A DNA stretch of 37,796 bases from Candidatus Binatia bacterium. GTDB taxonomy: Bacteria; Desulfobacterota; Binatia; UBA9968. The translations under genes and the position numbers were made by a program. The notes beneath the pieces were generated by a model. It had not been told where the DNA came from. It did no database searches and saw only the letters and a program-made list of their open reading frames with translations. Shown here one piece after another: positions 24,805-33,081 of the stretch. Numbering within the stretch: the stretch's first letter is position 1; each line of letters begins with the position of its first letter. The stretch lies in contig DASXUF010000030.1 of the NCBI GenBank assembly GCA_036504975.1, positions 1-37,796 of the forward strand, in the 5' to 3' direction.

Positions 24805-26247
24805 ATGCCGCACCGCGACTTGAGAGAGTGGCTTGAAGATGTAAAGCGGCTCGGGGAGTTGAGAATCCTGCGCGGCGCGCACTGGGACATCGAGATCGGC
24901 GTGCTGGCCGAACACCTGATGCGCGGGCGCAATCAACCGGCGGTTTTGTTCGATGAAATCGTCGACCATCTGCCCGGCTACAGGCTTTTGGTGAACGATG
25001 TCGGCTCCAAAGAGCGCCTCGCTCTAACCCTTGGACTACCGGCCGGGCTCGACGAGAACGGCATCAAAGCGGCGTGGCGCCGCAACCGCAAAGAGCTTCA
25101 GCTCATTCCTCCCAAATACGTCAAAGACGGACCGTTGATGGAAAATATCTTGCGCGGCGAGACGATCGACATGGGTAAATTTCCCGCGCCGCGTTGGCAC
25201 GAAAAAGACGGCGGCAGGTATCTGGGGACGGGCGACGCCGCCATCACCGCGGATCCGGATGACGGGACCGTCAATATGGGCGCCTATCGCGTGATGACTT
25301 TGGATCGCGATCGCGTCTTTCTGTATATTTCTCCGGGAAAAGACGGCCGCGTCCACCGGGATAAATATTTCGCCCGTAACCAGCCCATGCCCGCCGTCGT
25401 GGTCTTCGGCGCCGAGCCGCTCATCCACATGGCTGCCAGCACGTCGGTTCCGCAACACGTTTGCGAGCTCGATTACGCGGGCGGCCTCAAGGGCGAGCCG
25501 CTCGAAGTGATTCGCGGGCCGGTAACCGGCTTGCCGATCCCGGCGCACGCCGAGATTGCCATCGAAGGGTACGCCATGCCGGACGAGCGGCTCCCGGAAG
25601 GTCCTTTCGGTGAATGGACCGGCTATTACGCGAGCGGAGTGCGCGACGAGCCGGTTTTTCGCGTCAAGGCAGTCTATCACCGCAACGATCCGATCGTCCT
25701 GGGTTCGCCGCCGGTGAAGCCGCCCTCGGGCAAGGTCTATACGCAGGCGATCCTTCGCTCCGCGGCGATTGAAGAGGATCTGGCCAATGCGGGAGTTCCC
25801 GACGTGAAGGGCGTGTGGTGCCACGAGGCAAGCGCCGCCCGGATGTTTGTGGTCGTCGCGCTGCGGCAGCGCTACGCCGGGCACGCGAGACAGGCGGCTT
25901 GCATCGCCGCGCAGTGCCGCACGATCGCGTACCTGTCGCGCTACGTCGTGGTCGTGGATGACGACATCGATCCGATGGACCTGGAAGAGGTGATCTGGGC
26001 GATCAGCACGCGCAGCAATCCGGAAAAGGACATCGATATCATGCGGCAAACATGGAGCGGGCCGCTCGATCCGCTGATCTCGCCCGAGGACAAGAAGCGG
26101 AGGGAATATTTTTCCTCAAAGGCGATCATCGATGCCTGCCGGCCGTTTCCCTGGCGCAACGAGTTTCCCGAGGTGTCCGAGTCGAGCCCGGCGATGAAGG
26201 AGCAGGTGCTGACTAAATGGCGCAAATTCCTCGATGGGACTGCGTGA
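24805..26247 (+). CDS. UbiD family decarboxylase 2
   Basis: A 480-residue UbiD-type decarboxylase. The glutamate pair is in PEGPFGEWT (Glu265, Glu270). DMGKFPAPRWH, GRYLGTGDAAITADPDDGTVNMGAYR and the DDDIDPMDLEEVIWAISTR segment near the end are typical of UbiD. The ATG at 24805 starts the conserved MPHRDLREWLEDVKRLGEL; upstream open sequence is repeat. Its ribosome-binding site comes from the repeat. It follows the gentisate-dioxygenase-like gene, and its TGA stop lies in the left arm of the next repeat. It needs prenyl-FMN from a UbiX not seen here. Confidence 0.92.
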   Translation: MPHRDLREWLEDVKRLGELRILRGAHWDIEIGVLAEHLMRGRNQPAVLFDEIVDHLPGYRLLVNDVGSKERLALTLGLPAGLDENGIKAAWRRNRKELQLIPPKYVKDGPLMENILRGETIDMGKFPAPRWHEKDGGRYLGTGDAAITADPDDGTVNMGAYRVMTLDRDRVFLYISPGKDGRVHRDKYFARNQPMPAVVVFGAEPLIHMAASTSVPQHVCELDYAGGLKGEPLEVIRGPVTGLPIPAHAEIAIEGYAMPDERLPEGPFGEWTGYYASGVRDEPVFRVKAVYHRNDPIVLGSPPVKPPSGKVYTQAILRSAAIEEDLANAGVPDVKGVWCHEASAARMFVVVALRQRYAGHARQAACIAAQCRTIAYLSRYVVVVDDDIDPMDLEEVIWAISTRSNPEKDIDIMRQTWSGPLDPLISPEDKKRREYFSSKAIIDACRPFPWRNEFPEVSESSPAMKEQVLTKWRKFLDGTA

Positions 26248-26360
26248 AAAATAACCGTTCACCCTTCGACGGCGCTCAGGGCGAACGGTTAAGGATCGGA
26301 GAGGCGTTTATTGGCCGTTCGTGCTGAGCCCTGTCGAAGCACGAGTGAACCTTTCACGCA
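26241..26360. repeat. Inverted-repeat unit with family F pair inside
   Basis: Perfect 9-base outer arms, TGCGTGAAA at 26241-26249 and TTTCACGCA at 26352-26360, enclose two inverted F units (CCCTTCGACGGCGCTCAGGG and GTGCTGAGCCCTGTCGAAGC). The left arm includes the TGA stop of UbiD 2. Confidence 0.7.
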
Positions 26361-26393
26361 GTTTGTCGCATAGGCGAAAGAGGGGGAGTTTTC

Positions 26394-27467
26394 ATGAAAA
26401 TAACTCTGTGTTGGCTACTGTTAGTTGTTACGCTGGTTGCGGGAGTCGATGTCTCCATCGGTCAGGAGTGGAATAAGGTTTTGGAAGCGGCCAAGAGAGA
26501 GGGCAAAGTCGCTGTGATCGGTCCGGTGGGCAACGACCGCCGGGATGTTTTGGTCGAGCCGTTCCAGAAGAAATACGGAATCTCCGTGGAATATTTCGCC
26601 GACCGCGGCGCCGGCATCGGCCCGCGCCTCACGGCCGAGCGGGCGGCGGGGCAGTATCTTTGGGACGTGGTCGTGACGGGAACCACGACGGGGCTGCTGG
26701 TCCTCCTGCCTCCGGGGATGCTCGATCCCATGGAGCCGGCGATCCTCTTGCCCGATGTGAAAGACCCCAAGCAATGGCGCGGCGGGGCGCTTGAATTTTC
26801 CGATACCGGGCGGCGTTTTCTGGTGATGACTCCCTCGCAGCGCGGCACGCTCTTCGTTAACCCAAAGGTCGTCAAGCCGCAAGAAATCAAATCTTACAAA
26901 GAGCTGCTAAACCCGAAGTGGAAAAAAAGGATCGTCATGGACGATCCGACGAGAGCCGGGCCGGGCCAGGCGACTTTCACTTTCTTTTACCTCCATCCGG
27001 AGCTCGGTCCGAACTTCATTCGCGCCCTGGCCAAGCAAGAGCCGGTCATCTTGAGGGACTATGCGCAGGAGCTGGACGGGGTCATCAAGGAAAAGTATTT
27101 GGTGCTGATCGGCGTTTCAGACATCGTCGCCGAAGAACGCATGAAGGACGGCTTGCCGATCGCGATTTTGGATCCACGGCAACTGAAGGAAGGCTCGGAC
27201 GTGAGCCCCGGCTCCGGCGGCCTGGGTTTTTTCAACCGGGCGCCGCGCCCCAATGCCGCCAAGGTCTACATCAACTGGCTGCTCTCGAAAGAAGGACAGA
27301 CCGGATTTGCCCGAGTGAATGGTTATATCAGCGCGCGGCTGGATGTCCCGACCGATCACTCGCCTTGGCGCGTGCCGATACCGGGATCCATTAAGACCTA
27401 TACTCAGCAGGCGATCGACATCAAGGACGATGTTATCGCGCTGTTCAAGGAAACTTTCGGGCGTTGA
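26394..27467 (+). CDS. Extracellular solute-binding protein (ferric/polyamine-type fold), copy 2
   Basis: A 357-residue periplasmic binding protein, clearly paralogous to that at 22390: both have GPGQATFTFFYLHPELGP, DPRQLKEGSD and INWLLSKEGQT. The signal peptide is MKITLCWLLLVVTLVAGVDV and a few more residues. GGGGGAG just upstream supports the ATG at 26394. It follows UbiD 2. Two close paralogues flanking one bicupin-UbiD pair suggests duplication and divergence for related ligands. No membrane transport component is nearby. Confidence 0.88.
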   Translation: MKITLCWLLLVVTLVAGVDVSIGQEWNKVLEAAKREGKVAVIGPVGNDRRDVLVEPFQKKYGISVEYFADRGAGIGPRLTAERAAGQYLWDVVVTGTTTGLLVLLPPGMLDPMEPAILLPDVKDPKQWRGGALEFSDTGRRFLVMTPSQRGTLFVNPKVVKPQEIKSYKELLNPKWKKRIVMDDPTRAGPGQATFTFFYLHPELGPNFIRALAKQEPVILRDYAQELDGVIKEKYLVLIGVSDIVAEERMKDGLPIAILDPRQLKEGSDVSPGSGGLGFFNRAPRPNAAKVYINWLLSKEGQTGFARVNGYISARLDVPTDHSPWRVPIPGSIKTYTQQAIDIKDDVIALFKETFGR

Positions 27468-27535
27468 GATGAAGGGGCACGAAGCCGGAGCGATGCTTAT
27501 GGATTTCATGAGGACTGTCAGGGCATATTTTCTAC

Positions 27536-27690
27536 CGTCATTCCGGCCAAGTCAGCCTCAGGCTGACGCGAGCCGGAATCCACCCCCTCTCTGTCTCCCC
27601 CTTGGCAAGGGGGAGATTAAGAGGGGGTCGCCCCTTAGCAAGGGGGAGATTAAGTGGGGGTTCTGGATTCCCGCTTGCGCGGGAATGACG
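27536..27690. repeat. Nested repeat H with family A-like units inside
   Basis: Outer arms CGTCATTCC (27536-27544) and GGAATGACG (27682-27690) are perfect inverted repeats. Inside are GCCTCAGGCTGACGC, two units of CCCCTTGGCAAGGGGGAGATTAAG type near 27597-27657, and GGATTCCCGCTTGCGCGGG. The right arm contains the ATG of the next gene. Confidence 0.75.
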
Positions 27691-28827
27691 ACAAAGCGCA
27701 CCGCCGACTTCTTCATCGAATTTTTGAGACAAAACACTAAAGGGTTTGCTATCGCGGCAATCCTTCTGCCGGTTATCGTAGAATCGGCGCTTGCGCAATC
27801 GCCTCCGTCCTGGGAGCAAATTTTGGCGGCGGCTAAAAAGGAGGGCACGGTTACCGTGATCGGCCCCCAGGGAAACGAGACGCGGGACGCGCTCAGCATA
27901 GGATTTCAAAAAAAATATCCTGAGATCAAAGTGGAGTTGCTCAGTATGGCCGGCAACCAGATCGCGCCGAAATTGCTCAACGAGCTTGCCGCGGCGAAGT
28001 ATACCACCGACGTTGTCATTACGGGCACGACGACGGCTCTTGAAAGCCTCGTGCCGGGAAAAGCGGTCGTCCCGATCCGGCCGGTTCTCGGAGGACCGAA
28101 TACCCGGGACCTCGGCAAGTGGAAAGGAGGAAAACTACTCTTTTCCGATGACGCGCAAACTTACAATCTAATTTTCAGTGCATACGTCAAGGCGCCGTTT
28201 ATTTACAACACGAGCCTGGTTTCTGCGGGCGATTTCAAGTCATGGAGAGACCTTCTGGAACCGAAATGGCAGGGGAAAATTGCGCTGAAAGATCCCCTGA
28301 GCGCGGGCGGAGGCCTGGGCAACTCGACGCTCTGGTACACGCATGAAAGTCTCGGCAAAGATTTCATCCGCAAGCTCTTGACGCAGAAGGATCTGGTGAT
28401 GCCGCGAGACGACCGGCAGATGCTGGATTTCGCCGCGCGCGGGAAATATCCAATCGCGATCGGGCCGAGCGACGTTCTGACCAACGAGTTCATTGCGCGC
28501 GGGCTGCCGCTCAAGCATCTGCACCCGGAGACCTTGAAGGAAGGCACGTACATCACCGCGGGAAACGGGAGCCTGGTGATCGTGCGCAACGCGCCGCATC
28601 CGAATGCTTTGCGCGTTTACGTCGACTACCTGCTTTCAGCCGAGGGACAGCTCCATTGGAGCAAGGCTGCGCGCTTCGCGAGCCTGCGCCAGGACGTTCC
28701 TAAAGATCACGTCCAGGATATCCTCGTGCCCAAGGAGGGCATGCCGTACCCGGACATCTCGACCGAGCGCTATGTGAATTTGCGCGAAGAGATCATTCAA
28801 TTTATTAAGACGATCGTGCCGCGATGA
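27685..28827 (+). CDS. Extracellular solute-binding protein, copy 3
   Basis: A 380-residue periplasmic binding protein of the same broad class but a different branch from those at 22390 and 26394. It is closest to the gene at 33365: both have FQKKYPEI or LQKKYPEI, a DVVITGTTT or DIVVAGTTT motif and RNAPHPN. A signal peptide (core FAIAAILLPVIVESALAQ) follows an N-terminal stretch that starts inside the right arm of repeat H. The ATG at 27685 is the best start available, but an internal TTG near 27721 would give a more compact signal peptide. Longer upstream open sequence is repeat-derived. It precedes UbiD 3. Confidence 0.87.
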   Translation: MTTKRTADFFIEFLRQNTKGFAIAAILLPVIVESALAQSPPSWEQILAAAKKEGTVTVIGPQGNETRDALSIGFQKKYPEIKVELLSMAGNQIAPKLLNELAAAKYTTDVVITGTTTALESLVPGKAVVPIRPVLGGPNTRDLGKWKGGKLLFSDDAQTYNLIFSAYVKAPFIYNTSLVSAGDFKSWRDLLEPKWQGKIALKDPLSAGGGLGNSTLWYTHESLGKDFIRKLLTQKDLVMPRDDRQMLDFAARGKYPIAIGPSDVLTNEFIARGLPLKHLHPETLKEGTYITAGNGSLVIVRNAPHPNALRVYVDYLLSAEGQLHWSKAARFASLRQDVPKDHVQDILVPKEGMPYPDISTERYVNLREEIIQFIKTIVPR

Positions 28828-28874
28828 GAGTTTCGCGCAGCTGCGAGCGATTGTTTGGAGTTTTTTTGCGCACG

Positions 28875-28969
28875 CAAATCTCCCCTGGCCCCTCTTTTTC
28901 AAAGAGGGGTAATGCGAAAATGCCTGTAAGAGATTCCCCCTTTGTGAAAGGGGGATAAAGGGGGATTTT
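28875..28969. repeat. Repeat family A doublet
   Basis: CCCCTCTTTTTCAAAGAGGGG and CCCCCTTTGTGAAAGGGGG hairpins with a short spacer, between a solute-binding protein and UbiD 3. Confidence 0.8.
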
Positions 28970-29024
28970 AATGCGACGCGGTGTCTCGCGGGATAGAGGT
29001 GAGCGTGACGCATCGGAGGTTACG

Positions 29025-30428
29025 ATGGGCTTTAATGGGCTGAGAGAATTCATCCGACTGCTCGAAGACGAAGGCGAGCTCGCGCGCGTGCGCGTGCCGG
29101 TCGATCTGAACCAGGAGCTCGGGGCCGTTTGCGTAAAGAGCCTGAGGGGTCGCGGACCGGCGCTTCTGTTCGAGCGCCCAGGCGGAAAAGAGACGCCGAT
29201 TTTCATCAACGCGCTCGCCACGCGGCGCCGTTACGCGTTGGCCATGCAGTGCCCGCAGAGCGAGATCCATCGCGAATGGAATCGCCGCGTGAGCCAGCCG
29301 CTGCCGCCCGTGGCGGTCGCATCCGGGCCTTGTCAGGAGATTGTTCTCCAAGGAGACGACGTCAACGTTGTGGATCTTCCGGCGCCGATACTTAACAGCG
29401 ACGACGGCGGCCCTTATCTGACGCTCTGCTGCCACATCACGCGGGATCCCGCGACCGGCGTGCGCAACGTCGGGATATATCGGAACCAAGTGCATGACCG
29501 GCGGACTCTGGGCATTCTCTCCGGCCCCTACACCAACTTTATGCTGCAACAGCGCAAAGCGGGAAGCGAGACGTTTCCGGTCGCGATTGCGATCGGAGTC
29601 GATCCGCGCCTGGTCATGGCGGCGTCTTGCCCGTTTCCGTTCGGCGCCGATGAGCTGGCGATGGCCGGGGCTCTCCGCGAGAAAGCGTTCGAGGTCGTCG
29701 AGTGCAAAACCGTCCCGCTGCAAGCGCCGGCGGACGCCGAAGTCGTCCTTGAGGGTTATTACCGTCCTGAGGAAAAACGTGAAGAAGGGCCGTTCGGCGA
29801 GTTCACGGGCCATTACGGCGGTTTGAAGATGCCGCGGCCGACGATTCACTTGACGGCGATGACGCGGCGCAAAGATCCGATTCTGCATTTAGCTTATCAA
29901 GGCGCGCCGCCCCATGAGACCGATGTCCTGACGGCCGTCGGCAAGGAATCCGAGATCCTGCGCTCGATCACGTTGGCCGGGGTCAAAGCGGTTCACCTAA
30001 CGGAGGGAGGCTGCGGCGTCTTTCACGTTGTCGTCGCGATCGAAAAACTGTTCGAGGGTTACGGCAAGATGGTCGGCCTGGCCGTCTTCGGCTCGCCGAG
30101 CGGGCGGCACATCAAGCAGGTTACCGTCGTCGATGACGACATCGATCCGTTCGACCCGGTTGCGGTCGAGTGGGCGGTCGCGACGCGCGTGCAGCCGCAT
30201 CGCGACATCGAGATCATGAGCGGGCTCACCGGGATTTTTTTGGATCCATCGCTCCCGAAGGAGGAGCAGGAGGGTCCCGCGCGCACGTCCAAGATTCTTA
30301 TCGACGCGACGCGTTACGACGCTAAGAATTTTGCGCCGGTCTGTCTTCCGGCCCGGGATGTGTGCGCCAAAGTAGAGAAAGAGTGGGACCGCTATGGAAT
30401 CGGGAAGGCAACGGGCAAGAGGCATTAG
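29025..30428 (+). CDS. UbiD family decarboxylase 3
   Basis: A 467-residue UbiD-type decarboxylase. The glutamate pair is in EEGPFGEFTGHYG (Glu254, Glu259). GVRNVGIYRNQVHDRRTLG and CQEIVLQGDDVNVVDLPAPI match the prenyl-FMN-binding half of the family. The ATG at 29025 has CGGAGG in good position; open sequence back to 28971 is not needed. It is closer to the common UbiD pattern than UbiD 1. It lies between a solute-binding protein and the ThDP decarboxylase pair, giving two different decarboxylating systems side by side. Confidence 0.92.
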   Translation: MGFNGLREFIRLLEDEGELARVRVPVDLNQELGAVCVKSLRGRGPALLFERPGGKETPIFINALATRRRYALAMQCPQSEIHREWNRRVSQPLPPVAVASGPCQEIVLQGDDVNVVDLPAPILNSDDGGPYLTLCCHITRDPATGVRNVGIYRNQVHDRRTLGILSGPYTNFMLQQRKAGSETFPVAIAIGVDPRLVMAASCPFPFGADELAMAGALREKAFEVVECKTVPLQAPADAEVVLEGYYRPEEKREEGPFGEFTGHYGGLKMPRPTIHLTAMTRRKDPILHLAYQGAPPHETDVLTAVGKESEILRSITLAGVKAVHLTEGGCGVFHVVVAIEKLFEGYGKMVGLAVFGSPSGRHIKQVTVVDDDIDPFDPVAVEWAVATRVQPHRDIEIMSGLTGIFLDPSLPKEEQEGPARTSKILIDATRYDAKNFAPVCLPARDVCAKVEKEWDRYGIGKATGKRH

Positions 30429-30446
30429 GCAGAAGGAACAAGTTAA

Positions 30447-30584
30447 CTAGCAGGCTGCTGAAAAATCGGATTCATGCTTCGACAAAGCTCAGCACGAACG
30501 GAAAACCCTAACGTTCTCAGACATACCTCCGTTCACCCTGAGGCTCTCAAAGGGTGTCCGATGTGTTTTTCAGCAGCCTGCTAG
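30447..30584. repeat. Complete nested repeat G[F]
   Basis: Perfect 19-base outer arms at 30447-30465 (CTAGCAGGCTGCTGAAAAA) and 30566-30584 enclose two inverted F-type units (ATGCTTCGACAAAGCTCAG and CACCCTGAGGCTCTCAAAGG). The structure looks like a small inverted-repeat element of 138 bases. The interrupted copy at 22249 has only the left outer arm. Confidence 0.8.
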
Positions 30585-30623
30585 TGCCTATTGCCTAGTG
30601 CCTTTTTTAACAAGGGAGGTTCG

Positions 30624-31136
30624 ATGGATCAAAACTCGGTTCAAACAATAATGGAGACTCTCAAGGAAGAAGGCATCGATCTGGTGGTGACGCTTCCCGA
30701 AGAGCCGACTTACGCTCTGACGGAGGCGATACGGCAGGATCCTTATTTTACCGCCGTGACCGTGGCCGGCGAGGGAAACGGAATCGCCTTCTGCGCCGGC
30801 GCCGCGCTGGGCGGCAGGCGATGCGTTTTCGTAACCGGGATCGCGGGCCTGCTCGTGGCGACCTGGGCGTTGTCGCAAATGGGGATGGTGTACGGCGCTC
30901 CGATTCTCATTCTCGCCTCGTACCGAGGCGACTTCGGCGACCACAGCGGGATCCCCGGCTCTCAGCTCCTGATGTTCAAGCAGGTGGCGGAGCCGCTGCT
31001 CGGCGCGCTGCGCGTTCCGTATCGTGTGGTGAATCAAAAGGCGAATTTGAAACGGATGGTCCAGGAAGGCAGCTTCGCATGCCAGGACTACAGCCATCCC
31101 ATCGTTCTGTTGTTGAGCGGGGAGGTGCTCTGGTGA
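30624..31136 (+). CDS. ThDP-dependent decarboxylase, alpha (PYR) subunit
   Basis: A 170-residue protein matching the N-terminal, pyrimidine-binding half of thiamine-diphosphate decarboxylases, as in the split sulfopyruvate and phosphonopyruvate decarboxylases. The cofactor-activating Glu50 is in VAGEGNGIAFCAGAALGG. GDFGDHSGIPGSQ follows as in ComD-like chains. GGGAGG upstream of ATG 30624 is a good ribosome-binding site. Its stop overlaps the GTG of the beta subunit by four bases. In this setting the substrate may be a 2-oxo acid from aromatic breakdown rather than sulfopyruvate. Confidence 0.88.
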   Translation: MDQNSVQTIMETLKEEGIDLVVTLPEEPTYALTEAIRQDPYFTAVTVAGEGNGIAFCAGAALGGRRCVFVTGIAGLLVATWALSQMGMVYGAPILILASYRGDFGDHSGIPGSQLLMFKQVAEPLLGALRVPYRVVNQKANLKRMVQEGSFACQDYSHPIVLLLSGEVLW

Positions 31137-31714
31137 AACGTTACGACTGTCTCAAACTGTTGCTGCCCATGGTCGACGAGCAGATGTTCACTGTGACCAG
31201 TCTTTCGTCGAACACGGCATTTTGGTCGTCTCTTCGGACGCAGGGGCCGAGCTTTTTCGGCTGCAACATGGGTCTCTGTATTCCTTTTGCGCTCGGGCTC
31301 ACGGCCGCCTTCCCCAAACGCAAGGTCATCGCTCTGGATTCGGACGGCAGCTTGATGGTGGATACGAGCAGCTTGATCACCGTGGCGGATGTCAATCCGC
31401 CCAATTTCGTGGCCGTCGTCTTTGATAACGGCTCTTACGCCCGCATGGGTTCGACCTTCACCACGCGCAGGACCGATCTGGAGAAGATTGCGCAGGGCGC
31501 CGGGATCGCCAAAACCGGGACGGTGCGGACTGAGGAAGCGTTCTCGGCGTCGGTGAAGCAGGCCCTCGAAACAACCGGGCCTACCTTTCTTGTCGCCAAG
31601 GTGGAGCCGGACACGGAGAGGGTTAAAGGCGATCCGCACCGTACCTACGGCCGGGCGATGAGAGAATTTTTTATGGACGCCGTGCGCCGCCATCCGGATT
31701 TTAAGGTCAAATGA
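31133..31714 (+). CDS. ThDP-dependent decarboxylase, beta (PP) subunit
   Basis: A 193-residue protein matching the diphosphate-binding half of ThDP decarboxylases. The GDG-type motif is DSDGSLMVD (Asp71, Gly72) with Asn99 in FDNGSY closing the Mg-ThDP motif. GCNMGLCIPFALGLTAAFP precedes it. GTG 31133 overlaps the alpha stop (GTGA) and has GGGGAGG upstream, so the chains are coupled and would form an alpha-beta active site. The C-terminal KGDPHRTYGRAMREFFMDA is also seen in sulfopyruvate-decarboxylase-like proteins. Confidence 0.88.
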   Translation: MKRYDCLKLLLPMVDEQMFTVTSLSSNTAFWSSLRTQGPSFFGCNMGLCIPFALGLTAAFPKRKVIALDSDGSLMVDTSSLITVADVNPPNFVAVVFDNGSYARMGSTFTTRRTDLEKIAQGAGIAKTGTVRTEEAFSASVKQALETTGPTFLVAKVEPDTERVKGDPHRTYGRAMREFFMDAVRRHPDFKVK

Positions 31715-31745
31715 GCAACGGGTGCTGCAGGGAGAGAATTGAATC

Positions 31746-31762
31746 GTTGGTTCGAAACCAAC
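31746..31762. other. Short perfect inverted repeat
   Basis: GTTGGTT and AACCAAC are separated by CGA. The site lies 30 bases after the beta subunit stop. It could be an operator or the base of an RNA hairpin; no U-run follows, so a terminator is not supported. Confidence 0.35.
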
Positions 31763-31860
31763 CTTGAAAAAATGCATAGAGATGGACCCTTGCGTTTTTC
31801 CCGTCACTCCGAAAATGGGGCAATCAGTGCCGGCCGATCAGCTTCCGGCTCAGACAGACT

Positions 31861-31898
31861 CCCTCGCCCTCTCCCTGTGGGAGAGGGTAGGGTGAGGG
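31861..31898. repeat. Repeat family B hairpin
   Basis: CCCTCGCCCTCTCCC and GGGAGAGGGTAGGGTGAGGG flank a short loop. It is a slightly degenerate copy in the 254-base gap between the ThDP genes and the second bicupin. The rest of that gap holds only the short inverted repeat at 31746. Confidence 0.7.
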
Positions 31899-31968
31899 TT
31901 TTTATGGTCAAAGGAGAAGCTTTCGATCACCTAAACGAGCGGGATAGATTTATGTCTAGGAGGTTCTC

Positions 31969-33072
31969 ATGGTCTTGAATGAATCAGCGGAAGTTATGGA
32001 AGAAGTGGCGAAGACGAGGTTTCTCAGGAAATCTCCGTTTCTGGAATTTTGCGACGCCGAGGGCTTGCCGGTCATCACCGGGTACGGGGTGGAAGACTTG
32101 CGCACCGTCCCGCTCGGCCATTGGGACCGTCTCGGAGGCCCGGCGGCTTACTGCCATCTCGAGGGATCGCAAGGATTCGTGGGGTCATTGGTCGCCGAGA
32201 TCCCGCCGGGAAAAAGTCTCAAGCCGATGCGCCACCTCTATGAGGAGCTCATCTTGATTTTAGAGGGCCGCGGCGCGACTCAGTTCTGGTGCGACAAGGC
32301 GAAAGAGATGATCGTTCTCGAATGGCAGGCCGGCAGCATTTTTTCTCCGCCGCTGAATTTCAAACACCAGCACTTCAACGGATCGGCGAGCGAGGCGGTG
32401 CGCTTCGTCGCGGCGAACAACGCCCCGATCGTTTTTAACGCCTTCGACTCGGCCGATTACATCTTCAATACGCCGTACGAGTTCACGGATCGCTTCGCCG
32501 GTCAAAGCAACTATTTCTCCAGCGAAATCAAAGAGGGAGAGTTCGAGGACACGTCGATCAATTTCATTCCGGATGTTTACGCCCTGCCGTTGACGCGGTA
32601 TCCCCGTCGCGGCGTCGACTACAGCCGCCTTGGGATCACCGGCTCGGGCAATCGGGCGATGGTGGGACACGTCATGCAGATCGGCAGCGGCACCTACAGA
32701 AAACCGCATTATCACGGTTCGGGCGCGCAGGTGATCGTGCTGGGCGGCAAGGGATACACGCTCATGTGGCCGAAGGATCCAAAAGAAGGTTCGTTCGTGC
32801 GCGTCGACTGGCAGAAGGGCAGTCTGCTCGTGCCGCCGGAGCGATGGTACCACTCTCACTTCACCACGAGCGCGGAGGCCGGACTGCACCTGGCGCTGCG
32901 TCGCGGCCAGCGCGGCGTCGGCAAAAACTATCTCGCGACCGTGCCCGAACGCGAAGGCGGCACCGTCATGGACTACGAAGATGAGCCGCGTGAAGTCCGC
33001 GCCATGTACGAGGCCGCGCTGGCGAAAGAAGGCGTCGCTTGTCGCATGCCGCCGGCGAATTATAGAAAATAA
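31969..33072 (+). CDS. Bicupin protein (possible dioxygenase)
   Basis: A 367-residue protein with two cupin folds. The first has RHLYEELILILEGRG (His89) and KHQHFNG (His133, His135). The second has the clear metal motif KPHYHGSGAQVIVLGGKGYT (His247, His249) and WYHSHFTTS (His295, His297). It belongs to the general cupin dioxygenase/isomerase superfamily but differs from the gentisate-type gene at 23655, and I do not recognise a named family. AGGAGG at 31958-31963 strongly supports ATG 31969. Context between the ThDP decarboxylase and a solute-binding protein suggests a role in the same degradative route. Confidence 0.8.
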   Translation: MVLNESAEVMEEVAKTRFLRKSPFLEFCDAEGLPVITGYGVEDLRTVPLGHWDRLGGPAAYCHLEGSQGFVGSLVAEIPPGKSLKPMRHLYEELILILEGRGATQFWCDKAKEMIVLEWQAGSIFSPPLNFKHQHFNGSASEAVRFVAANNAPIVFNAFDSADYIFNTPYEFTDRFAGQSNYFSSEIKEGEFEDTSINFIPDVYALPLTRYPRRGVDYSRLGITGSGNRAMVGHVMQIGSGTYRKPHYHGSGAQVIVLGGKGYTLMWPKDPKEGSFVRVDWQKGSLLVPPERWYHSHFTTSAEAGLHLALRRGQRGVGKNYLATVPEREGGTVMDYEDEPREVRAMYEAALAKEGVACRMPPANYRK

Positions 33073-33081
33073 AGTCACGGG

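Noticed and set aside
31744-31764. tRNA T-arm (GTTGG-TTCGAAA-CCAAC)
   Set aside because: A 5-base stem with a seven-base TTCGAAA loop looks like a T arm, but there is no matching acceptor stem, anticodon arm or CCA end around it.
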